This document shows positions 8,489-16,782 of a stretch of 64,000 bases of DNA, one piece after another (the stretch's first letter is position 1; each line of letters opens with the position of its first letter). This DNA comes from JALORV01 sp963703945 (GTDB taxonomy: Bacteria; Pseudomonadota; Gammaproteobacteria; Burkholderiales; Burkholderiaceae_F), in the NCBI GenBank assembly GCA_963703945.1, contig CAVPGM010000005.1, positions 1 through 64,000 of the forward strand, in the 5' to 3' direction. The position numbers were made by a program, and so were the translations under genes. The notes beneath the pieces were generated by a model. It was given only the letters and a program-made list of their open reading frames with translations, was not told the origin of the DNA and did no database searches.

Positions 8489-9169
8489 TCAGGAACGGAA
8501 CAGGCGCGAATACTGCGTTTCGTGGCGTACTGAGACGACGGCGAAGCCAATCGCCGCCGATCCGAGTCGGTCATCGGTGAGTGCCGAGGCAATCTCGACG
8601 GCGTTTTGCACGTCCGCATGTAGCGCGGTCAGCATCGACTGCCCGGCCTGCTGGCCGAGCGGCACCGATTTCACGGCGACGAGTACCTGGTTCTCGACCC
8701 ACGTCCACAGGTAGGCCGCCAGCCCGTACTCGCCGGTGATACCGAGCTGCGCGCAGGCCACGGCAAACGCGGCTGTGTAAGTGGGCGCCTCGAGCGAAGG
8801 CGTTGGGAGCTGCAGCGCCGGATAAAGGCGCAGCATCGACGCCCCCATCTGCAGTGACTCGGCGCGCAGTTCCGCGGTCTCACGCGCGGCCAGCAGCTCG
8901 CGATTCCAGCGCGCCACGGCCGGATCGTCGTGCGCGAGTGAAGCGGCGTGGATCCTCAACCATAGCGGTGCCTCGAAGCGCGCCATGACCAGTGTCAGCA
9001 GGTCGCCGACCCAGCGTCGGACCGACTCCGCATCGTGCACTCGGCCTTCGCTCACCGCCGTCTCGAGCCCCTGCGAATAGGCGTAGCCGCCAACCGGCAA
9101 CGCGGGGCTGGCGAGCTGCAGCAGCGCCAAGACGCGAGCCAGCGGTGCTGCGGTCGCCGCGGACCTCAT
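8489..9169 (-). CDS. ureF: Urease accessory protein UreF
   Basis: 226 residues, all-helical urease chaperone that bridges UreD and UreG during nickel insertion. Recognisable blocks are LLQLASPALPVGGYAYSQGL near the N-terminus, the central GEYGLAAYLWTWVENQV, and a C-terminal SVRHETQYSRLFRS, which in family members contacts UreG. The start ATG at 9169 overlaps the ureE stop (ATGA), so the two are translationally coupled. Intact. Confidence 0.95.
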   Translation of the reverse strand: MRSAATAAPLARVLALLQLASPALPVGGYAYSQGLETAVSEGRVHDAESVRRWVGDLLTLVMARFEAPLWLRIHAASLAHDDPAVARWNRELLAARETAELRAESLQMGASMLRLYPALQLPTPSLEAPTYTAAFAVACAQLGITGEYGLAAYLWTWVENQVLVAVKSVPLGQQAGQSMLTALHADVQNAVEIASALTDDRLGSAAIGFAVVSVRHETQYSRLFRS

Positions 9170-9702
9170 CGCCGGACCCCGCGCTCGCGATGGGCGGCAA
9201 TCGAAAGCTGCTCGCCGATCGTCGCCGAGACCACGTCGATCTCGCCGGCGTGCGAATGGCCGTGCGCGGCGTGCGGGTCGTAGGCGCCGGACTCCGGATC
9301 GAACGCGGCCTCCACGTACTCGACGCTCGCGCCGAGCCCGGCCAGCATGCGTTCGAGCACCGGGTCGCGCTCGATCAGCACATGGTCGCTGGCCAGGCAC
9401 GCCGGTACATGCCGGTTAGCGAGGTGATACACCGCTCGCATCAGCTCCAGCGACGTCGGCGCTGTCACCTTCGCCAGTGGCTCGGCGACTGCCTCGACGA
9501 CCACCTGCACGCCATCGTCGCCGGCCAGCACGCTGCCGTTGCGCATCACGGTTCCGCGTGGCAGCACGATCGCCACCGCGCGGCCGTCCGGCAGCATCGC
9601 CGCCAGCCGACTCTTGACGCGCTCGCGATACGCGAGTGGCAGTCTGGGCGCGGAGCCAGCCGCGGCCGACGGTTCGGTGAGCAGGGTCGTCAGATGCAGC
9701 AT
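9166..9702 (-). CDS. ureE: Urease nickel metallochaperone UreE
   Basis: 178 residues. UreE binds Ni2+ and hands it to UreG and the urease complex. The N-terminal peptide-binding domain is followed by the metal-binding domain with LANRHVPA, containing the conserved histidine, and VEYVEAAFDPESGAY. The C-terminal tail has only a modest histidine cluster (HAAHGHSHAG) rather than the long polyhistidine of Klebsiella, so nickel storage capacity is probably small. Ends in an ATGA overlap with ureF and follows ureC by about 21 bp. Confidence 0.93.
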   Translation of the reverse strand: MLHLTTLLTEPSAAAGSAPRLPLAYRERVKSRLAAMLPDGRAVAIVLPRGTVMRNGSVLAGDDGVQVVVEAVAEPLAKVTAPTSLELMRAVYHLANRHVPACLASDHVLIERDPVLERMLAGLGASVEYVEAAFDPESGAYDPHAAHGHSHAGEIDVVSATIGEQLSIAAHRERGVRR

Positions 9703-9723
9703 CGGCCCGGTTTCAGCTCAGTT

Positions 9724-11438
9724 TCAGAACAGGAAATAGCGCTGCGCCAGCGGCAGTTCGCGCGCGGGCTCGCAGTCGAGCAGCACGCCGTCGGCGTGTA
9801 CCTGGTAGGTCTCGGGATCGACGCTGATCTTCGGCGTCAAGGCGTTGTGCACCATGTCGCGCTTGCCGAGCTTGCGGATGCCTTTCACCGCGACCGCGGT
9901 CTTCTGCAGGCCATAGCGATCGGGCACCCCGGCTTTCAATGCCGCCTGCGATACGAACGTCAGCGAGGCCTTTGCGGTCGCGCCGCCGAATGCCCCGAAC
10001 TGCGGGCGATAGTGCACCGGCTGCGGCGTCGGGATCGATGCGTTGGGATCGCCCATCGCAGCGGCCGCGATCATGCCGCCCTTCAGGATGAGGAACGGTT
10101 TGACACCGAAGAACGCCGGCTTCCACAGCACGAGATCGGCCCACTTGCCGATTTCGACCGAGCCGACCTCGTGCGCGATGCCGTGCGTCAGCGCCGGGTT
10201 GATCGTGTATTTGGCGACATAGCGCTTGATGCGCGCGTTGTCGTGCTCCTTCGGGTCGCTCGTGCCTCTTCTCGCTCAGCGAGCCGCGCTGCACCTTCAT
10301 CTTGTGCGCGGTCTGCCACGTGCGCGTGATCACCTCGCCGACGCGCCCCATCGCCTGCGAGTCGGAACTGATCATCGAAAACGCGCCGAGGTCATGCAGG
10401 ATGTCTTCGGCGGCGATCGTTTCCTTGCGGATGCGGCTTTCGGCGAATGCGAGGTCCTCGGCGATCGCGGCATCGAGGTGATGGCACACCATCAGCATGT
10501 CGAGGTGCTCGTCGAGCGTGTTGATGGTGTACGGCCGCGTCGGATTGGTCGACGACGGAAGTACGTTGCGTCTCGCCGCATACCTTGATGATGTCCGGCG
10601 CATGGCCGCCGCCCGCACCCTCGGTGTGGTAGGTATGGATCACGCGGCCCTTGAAGGCCTTGATGCTGGCTTCGACAAAGCCGGCCTCGTTCAACGTGTC
10701 GGTGTGGATGGCGACCTGTGTGTCGGTCTTGTCGGCGGCCGTGAGTGCCGCGTCGATTGCCGCAGGCGTGGTGCCCCAGTCCTCGTGCAGCTTCAGGCCG
10801 ATGGCACCGGCCTTGATCTGCTCGAGTAGCGGCTCGACCAGCGACGCGTTGCCCTTGCCGAGGAAGCCGAGATTCATCGGAAATGCGTCGGCGGCCTGCA
10901 GCATGCGTTCCAGGTGCCACGGGCCGGGAGTCACCGTCGTCGCGAAGGTGCCGGTCGCCGGTCCCGTGCCGCCGCCCAGCATCGTCGTGATCCCGCTCAT
11001 CAGCGCGTCGTCGATCTGCTGCGGACAGATGAAATGGATGTGCGAATCGATCCCGCCGGCCGTGACGATCAAGCCTTCGCCGGCGATGATCTCGGTGCCC
11101 GGCCCGATCACGATGTCTACGGCCGGCTGGATGTCCGGATTGCCGGCCTTGCCGATGCCGCTGATGCGGCCGTTCTTCAACGCGATGTCGGCCTTGACGA
11201 TGCCCCAGTGGTCGATGATCAGCGCGTTGGTGATGACGGTGTCGGCGCAATCCTTCGACATCCGCTGGCTCTGGCCCATGCCGTCGCGAATCACCTTGCC
11301 GCCGCCGAACTTCACTTCTTCGCCGTAGACGGTGAAGTCCTTCTCGACCTGGGCGACCAGCGCCGTGTCGGCCAGCCGCACGCGGTCGCCGACGGTCGGG
11401 CCGTACATCTCCGCATAGGCCTGGCGCGTGACCTTCAT
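9724..11438 (-). CDS. ureC: Urease alpha (catalytic) subunit UreC, two frameshifts
   Basis: Catalytic urease subunit that holds the dinickel centre hydrolysing urea to ammonia and carbamate. The start at 11438 gives MKVTRQAYAEMYGPTVGDRV. Active-site elements are visible: nickel ligands in DSHIHF, the lysine that is carbamylated (GLKLHEDWG), histidines in AIHTDTLNE and HTEGAGGGHAPD, and the flap/catalytic region MVCHHLD. The frame breaks near 10568 (just before NVLPSSTNPTRPYT) and near 10268 (before SDPKEHDNARIKRYVAKYTI). From there the reading runs cleanly to TGA at 9724-9726. The total span of 1715 nt equals the normal gene length within a base or two, so these look like single-base indels, not deletions. 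With them taken literally the enzyme would be inactive. Confidence 0.9.
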
Positions 11439-11810
11439 TTGCCGGCTCTCTTTCTTGCCGGATGTTCTCGGTCTTGCGCTTCCGACAGGTTTGGGACGGC
11501 TCGTTTCGAGGCGCCCCATGACCTTCGCGTTGAAGCCGTAGACGATGCGGTCGCCGGCCAGCGCAACCAGTTCGACCTCGCGCTCCTGCCCGGGCTCGAA
11601 GCGCACCGCGGTGCCGGCCGCGATGTTCAGCCGAAAGCCGCGCGCCAGCGCGCGATCGAATCGCAGCGATTCGTTGGTCTCGAAGAAGTGGAAATGCGAC
11701 CCGACCTGGATCGGGCGATCTCCGGTATTCGCGACCCGCACGCGGACGGTGGCGCGGCCGGCATTGAGGTCGATCTCGCCGGGTTCGACGAGGATTTCTC
11801 CGGGAATCAT
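11439..11810 (-). CDS. ureB: Urease beta subunit UreB, running in frame into ureC
   Basis: Starts at 11810 (MIPGEILVEPGEIDLNAGR) in an ATGA overlap with the preceding GNAT gene. The family core is present: RPIQVGSHFHFFETN, RLNIAAGTAVRFEPGQ and the usual end YGFNAKVMG. About 24 residues of lysine/arginine/proline-rich sequence then follow with no stop, and the frame enters ureC directly. The only stop triplet in this stretch is a TGA overlapping the ureC ATG in the next frame. I therefore infer that a one-base indel near the 3' end has hidden a normal ATGA-overlapping stop. A true beta-alpha fusion is possible but would be unusual. Confidence 0.85.
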
Positions 11811-12346
11811 TCGTTCGGCCTCGTGAACAGAGTCTTGTAGTAGATCGCGTTGCAGCGCCACTCGCCTTGCGGGCTGCAGGCGTACTGCGGCAGTCCGCCG
11901 GCGTGCGTGTAGCCGAGCGTGCGGTAGAAGGCTTCGGCGCCCGACCCGGATTCGGTATCGAGGTACAGCAGGCCGCGACGCAGTTCGCGCGCGGACTGTT
12001 CGGCAGCCTGCATCAGGGCGCGCCCGGCTCCCGTGCGCCGCTCCGAACTCGCCACCAGCAGTTTCTGAACCTCGGCGCGGTTGATGCCATTCTTCTTCAA
12101 CACCAGTTCAAGCTGCACGGTGCCGACGATCGCGCCATCACGTTCGGCGGTCCACAGCAGTCGCGATCCGCTGGCCACCGAATCGCGCAGTCCGCGCCAG
12201 TAGTCGGCGGCCTCTGCCTGGGACAGTGGCAGCACGAATCCGACCGAGGCGCCGTTCTCCACGGTGTCGATCAGCAGCGTCGCGAGCGGGGCGACGCGCC
12301 GCCCCAGGCCGTCGGCGTCGATGCGGCGAATGTCGAATGCCGTCAT
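11807..12346 (-). CDS. GNAT-family N-acetyltransferase inside the urease operon
   Basis: 179 residues. The GNAT fold is recognisable from the acetyl-CoA binding motif LVASSERRTGAGRALMQAAE (R/Q-x-x-G-x-G/A type) at about residues 96-115 and the following GLLYLDTESGSGAEAFYRTLGY. The start directly abuts the ureA stop and its stop overlaps ureB by 4 bases, so it is fully embedded in the operon between the gamma and beta subunits. The substrate is unknown; in other Burkholderiales a GNAT gene at this position is, from memory, common. Co-expression suggests a link to urea or ammonia metabolism, or simply hitch-hiking. Confidence 0.85.
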   Translation of the reverse strand: MTAFDIRRIDADGLGRRVAPLATLLIDTVENGASVGFVLPLSQAEAADYWRGLRDSVASGSRLLWTAERDGAIVGTVQLELVLKKNGINRAEVQKLLVASSERRTGAGRALMQAAEQSARELRRGLLYLDTESGSGAEAFYRTLGYTHAGGLPQYACSPQGEWRCNAIYYKTLFTRPNE

Positions 12347-12649
12347 TCAGGTGATCGGGTTGTGAACGGTCACCAGCTTGGTGCCGTCCGGGAAGGTGGC
12401 TTCGACCTGGATGTCGGGAATCATTTCGGGCACGCCGTCCATCACGTCGTTGCGAGTCAGCAGCGTCGTCCCATAACTCATCAGGTCGGCCACCGAGCGC
12501 CCGTCACGCGCACCTTCGAGGATCGCGGCGCTGATGTAGGCCACCGCCTCGGGGTAGTTGAGCTTGAGCCCGCGCTGCCGCCGCCGCTCGGCCACCAGGC
12601 CGGCGGTGAAGATCAGCAGCTTGTCCTTTTCGCGTGGCGACAGTTCCAT
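12347..12649 (-). CDS. ureA: Urease gamma subunit UreA
   Basis: 100 residues, the standard size for the smallest structural subunit of urease. Family blocks: MELSPREKDKLLIF, GLKLNYPEAVAYISAAILEG, ARDGRSVADLMSYG and MIPDIQVEATFPDGTKLVTV, ending NPIT. It packs against the alpha and beta subunits in the trimeric enzyme. It lies 12 bp downstream of ureD and directly abuts the GNAT gene. Intact. Confidence 0.96.
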   Translation of the reverse strand: MELSPREKDKLLIFTAGLVAERRRQRGLKLNYPEAVAYISAAILEGARDGRSVADLMSYGTTLLTRNDVMDGVPEMIPDIQVEATFPDGTKLVTVHNPIT

Positions 12650-12661
12650 CGTAGTGTCTCG

Positions 12662-13492
12662 TCAGGTGGCCCACAGTCGGGGCGGCCGCGCCGGAAGGCC
12701 GCACACTCGCGGGCGCAGTGCACCCCACAGCGCGGCGAGCTCCGCGCGGACCTCGGCGGTGCCGCGTCCGAGCGTGCGTGCGACCATCAGATCGGCCTCG
12801 AGCCGCGTGACGGGAACGTGCGCCTGGCCTGCATCGAGTTCGGCGCGCAGTTGATCGATATCGCATTCGGCCACCGCGCGCCCTGCGGCCCACAGGCATC
12901 CGAACACCGGGTAGCCGGACAGTCCGACCGGCGAATCGAGCAGCGCGTCGGCGCCATCCACACAGGTGCGCTCGACCCACTGCAGCGCGCCCTGTCGATG
13001 CAGCCGGATCGTCTGCGCAAACCGACCGCGCTCAAATCGCTCACCCGCTGCGCGACGACCCAGCGCCACGATATCCCAGCCGATCATCGTCGCGCCGTCG
13101 TCGAGTTCGATGTCGAGGGTAGAACGGACATCGCTGGCGTCGAAGACGATCGCTTCCTGCGGCAGCCATTCGAGCGTTCCAGCGACCCTCAGCCGCACCT
13201 GTTGCGAGGCGCCGCGTCCATTGGCCTTGTACCACTTGGCCGCACCCGGCGTTGTTATCAGCGCGTGTGCACCGGCCTCGACATCAACCGCGATCTGCAG
13301 CGCATCGCCTCCCGCGATCCCGCCGGGCGGATGGATCAGTACCGTGTGGCACGGCGCAGTGCCCTCTGGATACAGCGGTTTCTGCACGCGCAGCGGGCCG
13401 CTGTGCCGGCTGGCACAGAGCGAGCGACCCTCGACGCTGCGGAAGCGCAGCGCGAGCGAGGCCGGCCAGACAGCGCACTCACCATCGAACAT
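12662..13492 (-). CDS. ureD: Urease accessory protein UreD
   Basis: 276 residues. UreD (UreH) is the scaffold that binds apo-urease and recruits UreF and UreG, and it contains the path for nickel transfer. The call rests on LIHPPGGIAGGDALQI, ALITTPGAAKWYKANG, LEWLPQEAIVFDASDVRS and GWDIVALGRRAAGE. It lies 29 bp downstream of urtE, so the urea importer and urease genes probably form one transcript. Intact. Confidence 0.94.
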   Translation of the reverse strand: MFDGECAVWPASLALRFRSVEGRSLCASRHSGPLRVQKPLYPEGTAPCHTVLIHPPGGIAGGDALQIAVDVEAGAHALITTPGAAKWYKANGRGASQQVRLRVAGTLEWLPQEAIVFDASDVRSTLDIELDDGATMIGWDIVALGRRAAGERFERGRFAQTIRLHRQGALQWVERTCVDGADALLDSPVGLSGYPVFGCLWAAGRAVAECDIDQLRAELDAGQAHVPVTRLEADLMVARTLGRGTAEVRAELAALWGALRPRVCGLPARPPRLWAT

Positions 13493-13521
13493 GCGGAGGT
13501 TCCATCACGCGATTCGTGGCC

Positions 13522-14220
13522 CTAGATGGCCAGCAGTCCCCACACCTGCTCTTCCTCCATTCGCGCACCGCTGCCGCGGTGAGTGATCTGCCCGCGCGAC
13601 ATCACGGCATAGGAGTCGGCCAGCGATTCGGCGAAATCGTAGTACTGCTCGACCAGCAGCACCGCCATTTTCCTTTCGGTCACCAGCTTGCGGATCACCG
13701 CGCCGATTTCCTTGATGATCGAGGGCTGGATGCCCTCGGTCGGTTCATCGAGGATCAGCAGTTTCGGATCGGCGACCAGTGCCCGCCCGATGGCCAGCTG
13801 CTGCTGCTGGCCGCCGGACAGATCACCGCCGCGGCGGCGAAGCATTTGCTTCAGCACCGGGAACAACTCGAAGATCTGTTCGGGAACCCGTCGCGCGCTG
13901 GCACCCGAGCGCGGCGCGAGCCCCATCAGCAGGTTCTCCTCGACCGTGAGCCGGTTGAAGATCTCGCGTCCCTGCGGCACGTAACCGACGCCCAGCCGTA
14001 CCCGCTGGTACGGCGCCAGCCGCGTGATGTCGCGCCCATCGAAGCGGACCGCGCCGTTGCGTGCTCCAACGAGGCCCATGATGGTCTTCAGCAGGGTGGT
14101 CTTCCCGACCCCATTGCGACCGAGCAGCACGGTGCAGGCGGCAGACGGAGCCTCGAGTGATACGTCGCGCAGAATGTGGCTGCCGCCGTAATACTGGTTG
14201 AGGTTCTCGATCGTTAGCAT
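13522..14220 (-). CDS. urtE: Urea ABC transporter ATP-binding subunit UrtE
   Basis: 232 residues. Walker A GRNGVGKTT near residue 35, ABC signature LSGGQQQQLAIGRAL and Walker B LLILDEPTEGI identify a LivF-type ATPase. The paired UrtD subunit and the ure genes downstream specify urea rather than branched amino acids. It powers import together with UrtD at the UrtBC permease. It is separated from urtD by about 600 bp holding a long palindromic repeat, which may reduce or uncouple its transcription from urtABCD. Confidence 0.93.
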   Translation of the reverse strand: MLTIENLNQYYGGSHILRDVSLEAPSAACTVLLGRNGVGKTTLLKTIMGLVGARNGAVRFDGRDITRLAPYQRVRLGVGYVPQGREIFNRLTVEENLLMGLAPRSGASARRVPEQIFELFPVLKQMLRRRGGDLSGGQQQQLAIGRALVADPKLLILDEPTEGIQPSIIKEIGAVIRKLVTERKMAVLLVEQYYDFAESLADSYAVMSRGQITHRGSGARMEEEQVWGLLAI

Positions 14221-14257
14221 GCTGCCGCCCTTGCGGTGCGTGCGGCGAAGGCTTTCA

Positions 14258-14761
14258 TACTTCCACGTCGCGCTTCAGGGCCGCGCGGCCCTCTACTTTC
14301 TTTGTCTTGCCAAAGAAAGTAGGCAAAGAAACTCGCGCCCACCAGAACGCCCGCTCCGCGGGTTCCCTGCGCTGCTCGAGGGAGCGGGCGGGCCTGCAAA
14401 CTCGCTCGCTGGGCTGCGCTCGAGACAGGCACGGCGCCGACTGCCCCCGCTCGCCCTGCGCTGCTCAGCGTCCTGGAGGGCATCAACGGCAAGGACCCGC
14501 CGCGCGGGGAGTGTTTCAATGCCTTCAAAGACGCTGAGCAACGCAGGGCGAGCCGGAGTGGTCGGGCGTCGACTGTCCGAAGCACGTGGCTCGGCGCGCA
14601 GCGCCGAGATCGTGCGAGTTTCGACGCCCGCCGGCTCGTCCGAGTAGCGCAAGGGACCGCCGCAGGCGGCGTCTTCGTAGGCGCGCCTTTCTTTGGTCAC
14701 TTTCTTTGGCAAGACAAAGAAAGTGACGGGCCGCGCGACCCTGAAGCGCGACACGGAAGTA
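14258..14761. repeat. About 504-bp imperfect palindrome (dispersed intergenic repeat pair)
   Basis: The two halves are inverted copies that align from the outer ends to the centre near 14510. The outer arms carry CTTTCTTTGTCTTGCCAAAG followed by a second CAAAGAAA box (14299-14330), and the complement of this at about 14688-14730. Flanking GTCGCGCTTCAGGG/CCCTGAAGCGCGAC blocks are present on each side, and near the centre CGCTCGCCCTGCGCTGCTCAG is mirrored around 14530-14555. The CTTTCTTTG..CAAAGAAAG core recurs in intergenic repeats of beta- and gammaproteobacteria and causes spurious predicted proteins. No transposase or target duplication was found. Open frames inside it are artefacts. Confidence 0.75.
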
Positions 14762-14821
14762 GCACCGTGCAGCAGCCTTGGACAAGAAGACGGGTCGCCG
14801 CGCGCAGCGCAGAAGAGAGGT

Positions 14822-15649
14822 TCACCTTCCAAGGTACACCTCAATGACCCGCTCGTCGGCCTGCACCGCCGACATCGCGCCTTCGGCCAGCACGCTGCCC
14901 TCGTGCAGCACGGTGACAGTGCGCGCGATCTTGCCGACGAAGTCCATGTCGTGTTCCACCACCACGATCGAATGCGATCCTTCGAGTTCGAGGATCAGCT
15001 CCGCCGTGCGTTCGGTCTCGGCATCGGTCATGCCGGCCACCGGCTCATCGAGCAGAATCAACTCGGGCTCCTGCACCAGCAGCATGCCGATCTCCAGCCA
15101 CTGCTTCTGGCCGTGTGACAGCGAACCGGCCAGGCGATGCTCGCTGCCGTCCAGCCGGATGGTGCGCAACGTTCGTGCGATCAACGCCTGCTGATCGACC
15201 GAGAGCGTGGCAAACAGCGTCGGACGCACGCGCTTGTCGGTCTTCATCGCCAGCTCGAGGTTCTCGACCACGGTGTGGCTTCCGAATACCGTCGGCTTCT
15301 GAAACTTGCGGCCGATGCCGAGGCGCGCTATTTCCGTCTCGGCCAGCCGAGTCAGATCGAAGGTCTGGCCGAAGAACGCCGTGCCCGTATCGGGCCGCGT
15401 CTTGCCGGTGACGACGTCCATCATCGTGGTCTTGCCGGCGCCGTTCGGCCCGATGATGCAGCGTAGTTCGCCGCGCTCGATAGTCAGGCTCAGGCGGTTG
15501 AGTGCCTTGAAGCCATCGAAACTCACCGTAATGTCGTCGAGGTAAAGGATCGGACCATGCGAGGTGTCGACCTGGTCGGGCTGCAGCACATGGCTGTACC
15601 CGGCGAGGTCGCCGCTGCCCGCCCCCGCGCGGATGGCGGATTCGCTCAT
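14822..15649 (-). CDS. urtD: Urea ABC transporter ATP-binding subunit UrtD
   Basis: 275 residues. LivG-type ATPase: Walker A GPNGAGKTTMMD, signature LSHGQKQWLEIGMLL (the SHGQKQW variant is typical of UrtD) and Walker B LILLDEPVAGM. An N-terminal extension of about 35 residues precedes the ABC domain. The start at 15649 overlaps the urtC stop (ATGA). It works with UrtE on the UrtB/UrtC permease. Intact. Confidence 0.94.
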   Translation of the reverse strand: MSESAIRAGAGSGDLAGYSHVLQPDQVDTSHGPILYLDDITVSFDGFKALNRLSLTIERGELRCIIGPNGAGKTTMMDVVTGKTRPDTGTAFFGQTFDLTRLAETEIARLGIGRKFQKPTVFGSHTVVENLELAMKTDKRVRPTLFATLSVDQQALIARTLRTIRLDGSEHRLAGSLSHGQKQWLEIGMLLVQEPELILLDEPVAGMTDAETERTAELILELEGSHSIVVVEHDMDFVGKIARTVTVLHEGSVLAEGAMSAVQADERVIEVYLGR

Positions 15650-16782
15650 GGACGGGCCCGCTCGACGCCGGGCGCGACGGCCGCCTGTGGGAGGACATCG
15701 AGCGACCTTCGGCGCCGGCCAGCGGAAGCGAGAAGACCCATCAGTCCGCGCGGTAGCAGCAACGTCACGCCGACGAACAGCAGACCGAGGAAATACGGCC
15801 ACAGCTCGGGATACGACACCGTGAACCAGGTCTTCGCGCCGTTGACGGCAAAGGCCCCGAGGATCGGGCCGAACAGCGTGCCGCGGCCTCCGATGGCCGC
15901 CCAGATCGCGATCTCGATCGAGTTGGCCGGACTCATCTCGCTCGGATTGATGATGCCGACCTGCGGCACGTAGAGCGCGCCGGCGATCCCGCTCATCACG
16001 GCTGCCAGAGTCCAGATCGCCAGTTTGAAATAAAGCGTCCGGTAGCCGAGGAACATCAGCCGAGATTCCTGGTCGCGAATCGCGGTCAGCACCCGCCCGA
16101 GCTTGCTCTGCACGACCCAGCGCGCCAGCATCAGCGCGGCGAGCAGGGCGATGCCCGACAGCATGTAGAGCGCGGTGCGCGTCTGCGGTGCCGTGATTGC
16201 GATGCCGGCAATGCGCTTGAAATCGGTGAAGCCGTTGTTGCCGCCGAATCCCATGTCGTTGCGGAAGAACGCCAGCATGGCGGCGAAGGTCAGCGCCTGC
16301 GTGATGATCGAAAAGTAAACGCCGCGGATGCGCGAACGGAAGGCGAAGAAGCCGAAGATGTACGCGACCAGGCCCGGCACCGCGACGATCAGGAAGAGCG
16401 TCCAAGGCAGCGAGTCGCTGGCCGCCCAGTACCAGGGGAATTCCTTCCAGTCGAGGAACACCATGAAGTCGGGCAGGTCGCTCTGGTAGACGCCGTCGCG
16501 GCCGATCTGTCGCATCAGGTACATGCCGAACACGTAACCGCCGAGCGCGAAGAACAGTCCCTGGCCGAGCGACAGGATGCCGGTGTAGCCCCAGATCAGG
16601 TCCATCGCCAGCGCCACGACCGCATAGCACATGAACTTGCCGAGCAGCGTGATCCAGAAACTCGACAGGTGAAGCGGATTCGATTCGGGAACGGCCAGGT
16701 GCAGCACAGGAACAACGATGAGCAGCATCGCAGTCACGGCGATGATGGCCGACCACACGCGTAGCGGGAACAGGCGCGTCAT
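15646..16782 (-). CDS. urtC: Urea ABC transporter permease UrtC
   Basis: 378 residues, multi-helix inner-membrane protein of the LivM family. The core is recognisable from DLIWGYTGILSLGQGLFFALGG (about residues 50-80), RSRIRGVYFSIITQAL, GFGGNNGFTDF and PSNSIEIAIW-like segments. The insert between helices, with WKEFPWYW, is typical of UrtC. Start ATG at 16782 overlaps the urtB stop and its own stop overlaps urtD, both as ATGA. Forms the channel with UrtB. Confidence 0.94.
   Translation of the reverse strand: MTRLFPLRVWSAIIAVTAMLLIVVPVLHLAVPESNPLHLSSFWITLLGKFMCYAVVALAMDLIWGYTGILSLGQGLFFALGGYVFGMYLMRQIGRDGVYQSDLPDFMVFLDWKEFPWYWAASDSLPWTLFLIVAVPGLVAYIFGFFAFRSRIRGVYFSIITQALTFAAMLAFFRNDMGFGGNNGFTDFKRIAGIAITAPQTRTALYMLSGIALLAALMLARWVVQSKLGRVLTAIRDQESRLMFLGYRTLYFKLAIWTLAAVMSGIAGALYVPQVGIINPSEMSPANSIEIAIWAAIGGRGTLFGPILGAFAVNGAKTWFTVSYPELWPYFLGLLFVGVTLLLPRGLMGLLASAGRRRRSLDVLPQAAVAPGVERARP

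Noticed and set aside
9724..11810. A genuine UreB-UreC fusion protein
   Set aside because: The intervening 24 residues are not family-like, and a one-base shift recovers the usual ATGA overlap; the gene also has two other clear frame breaks.
14198..14844. Overlapping open frames inside the palindromic repeat
   Set aside because: They are translations of the CTTTCTTTG-type repeat in different frames; such spurious proteins are known from related genomes.
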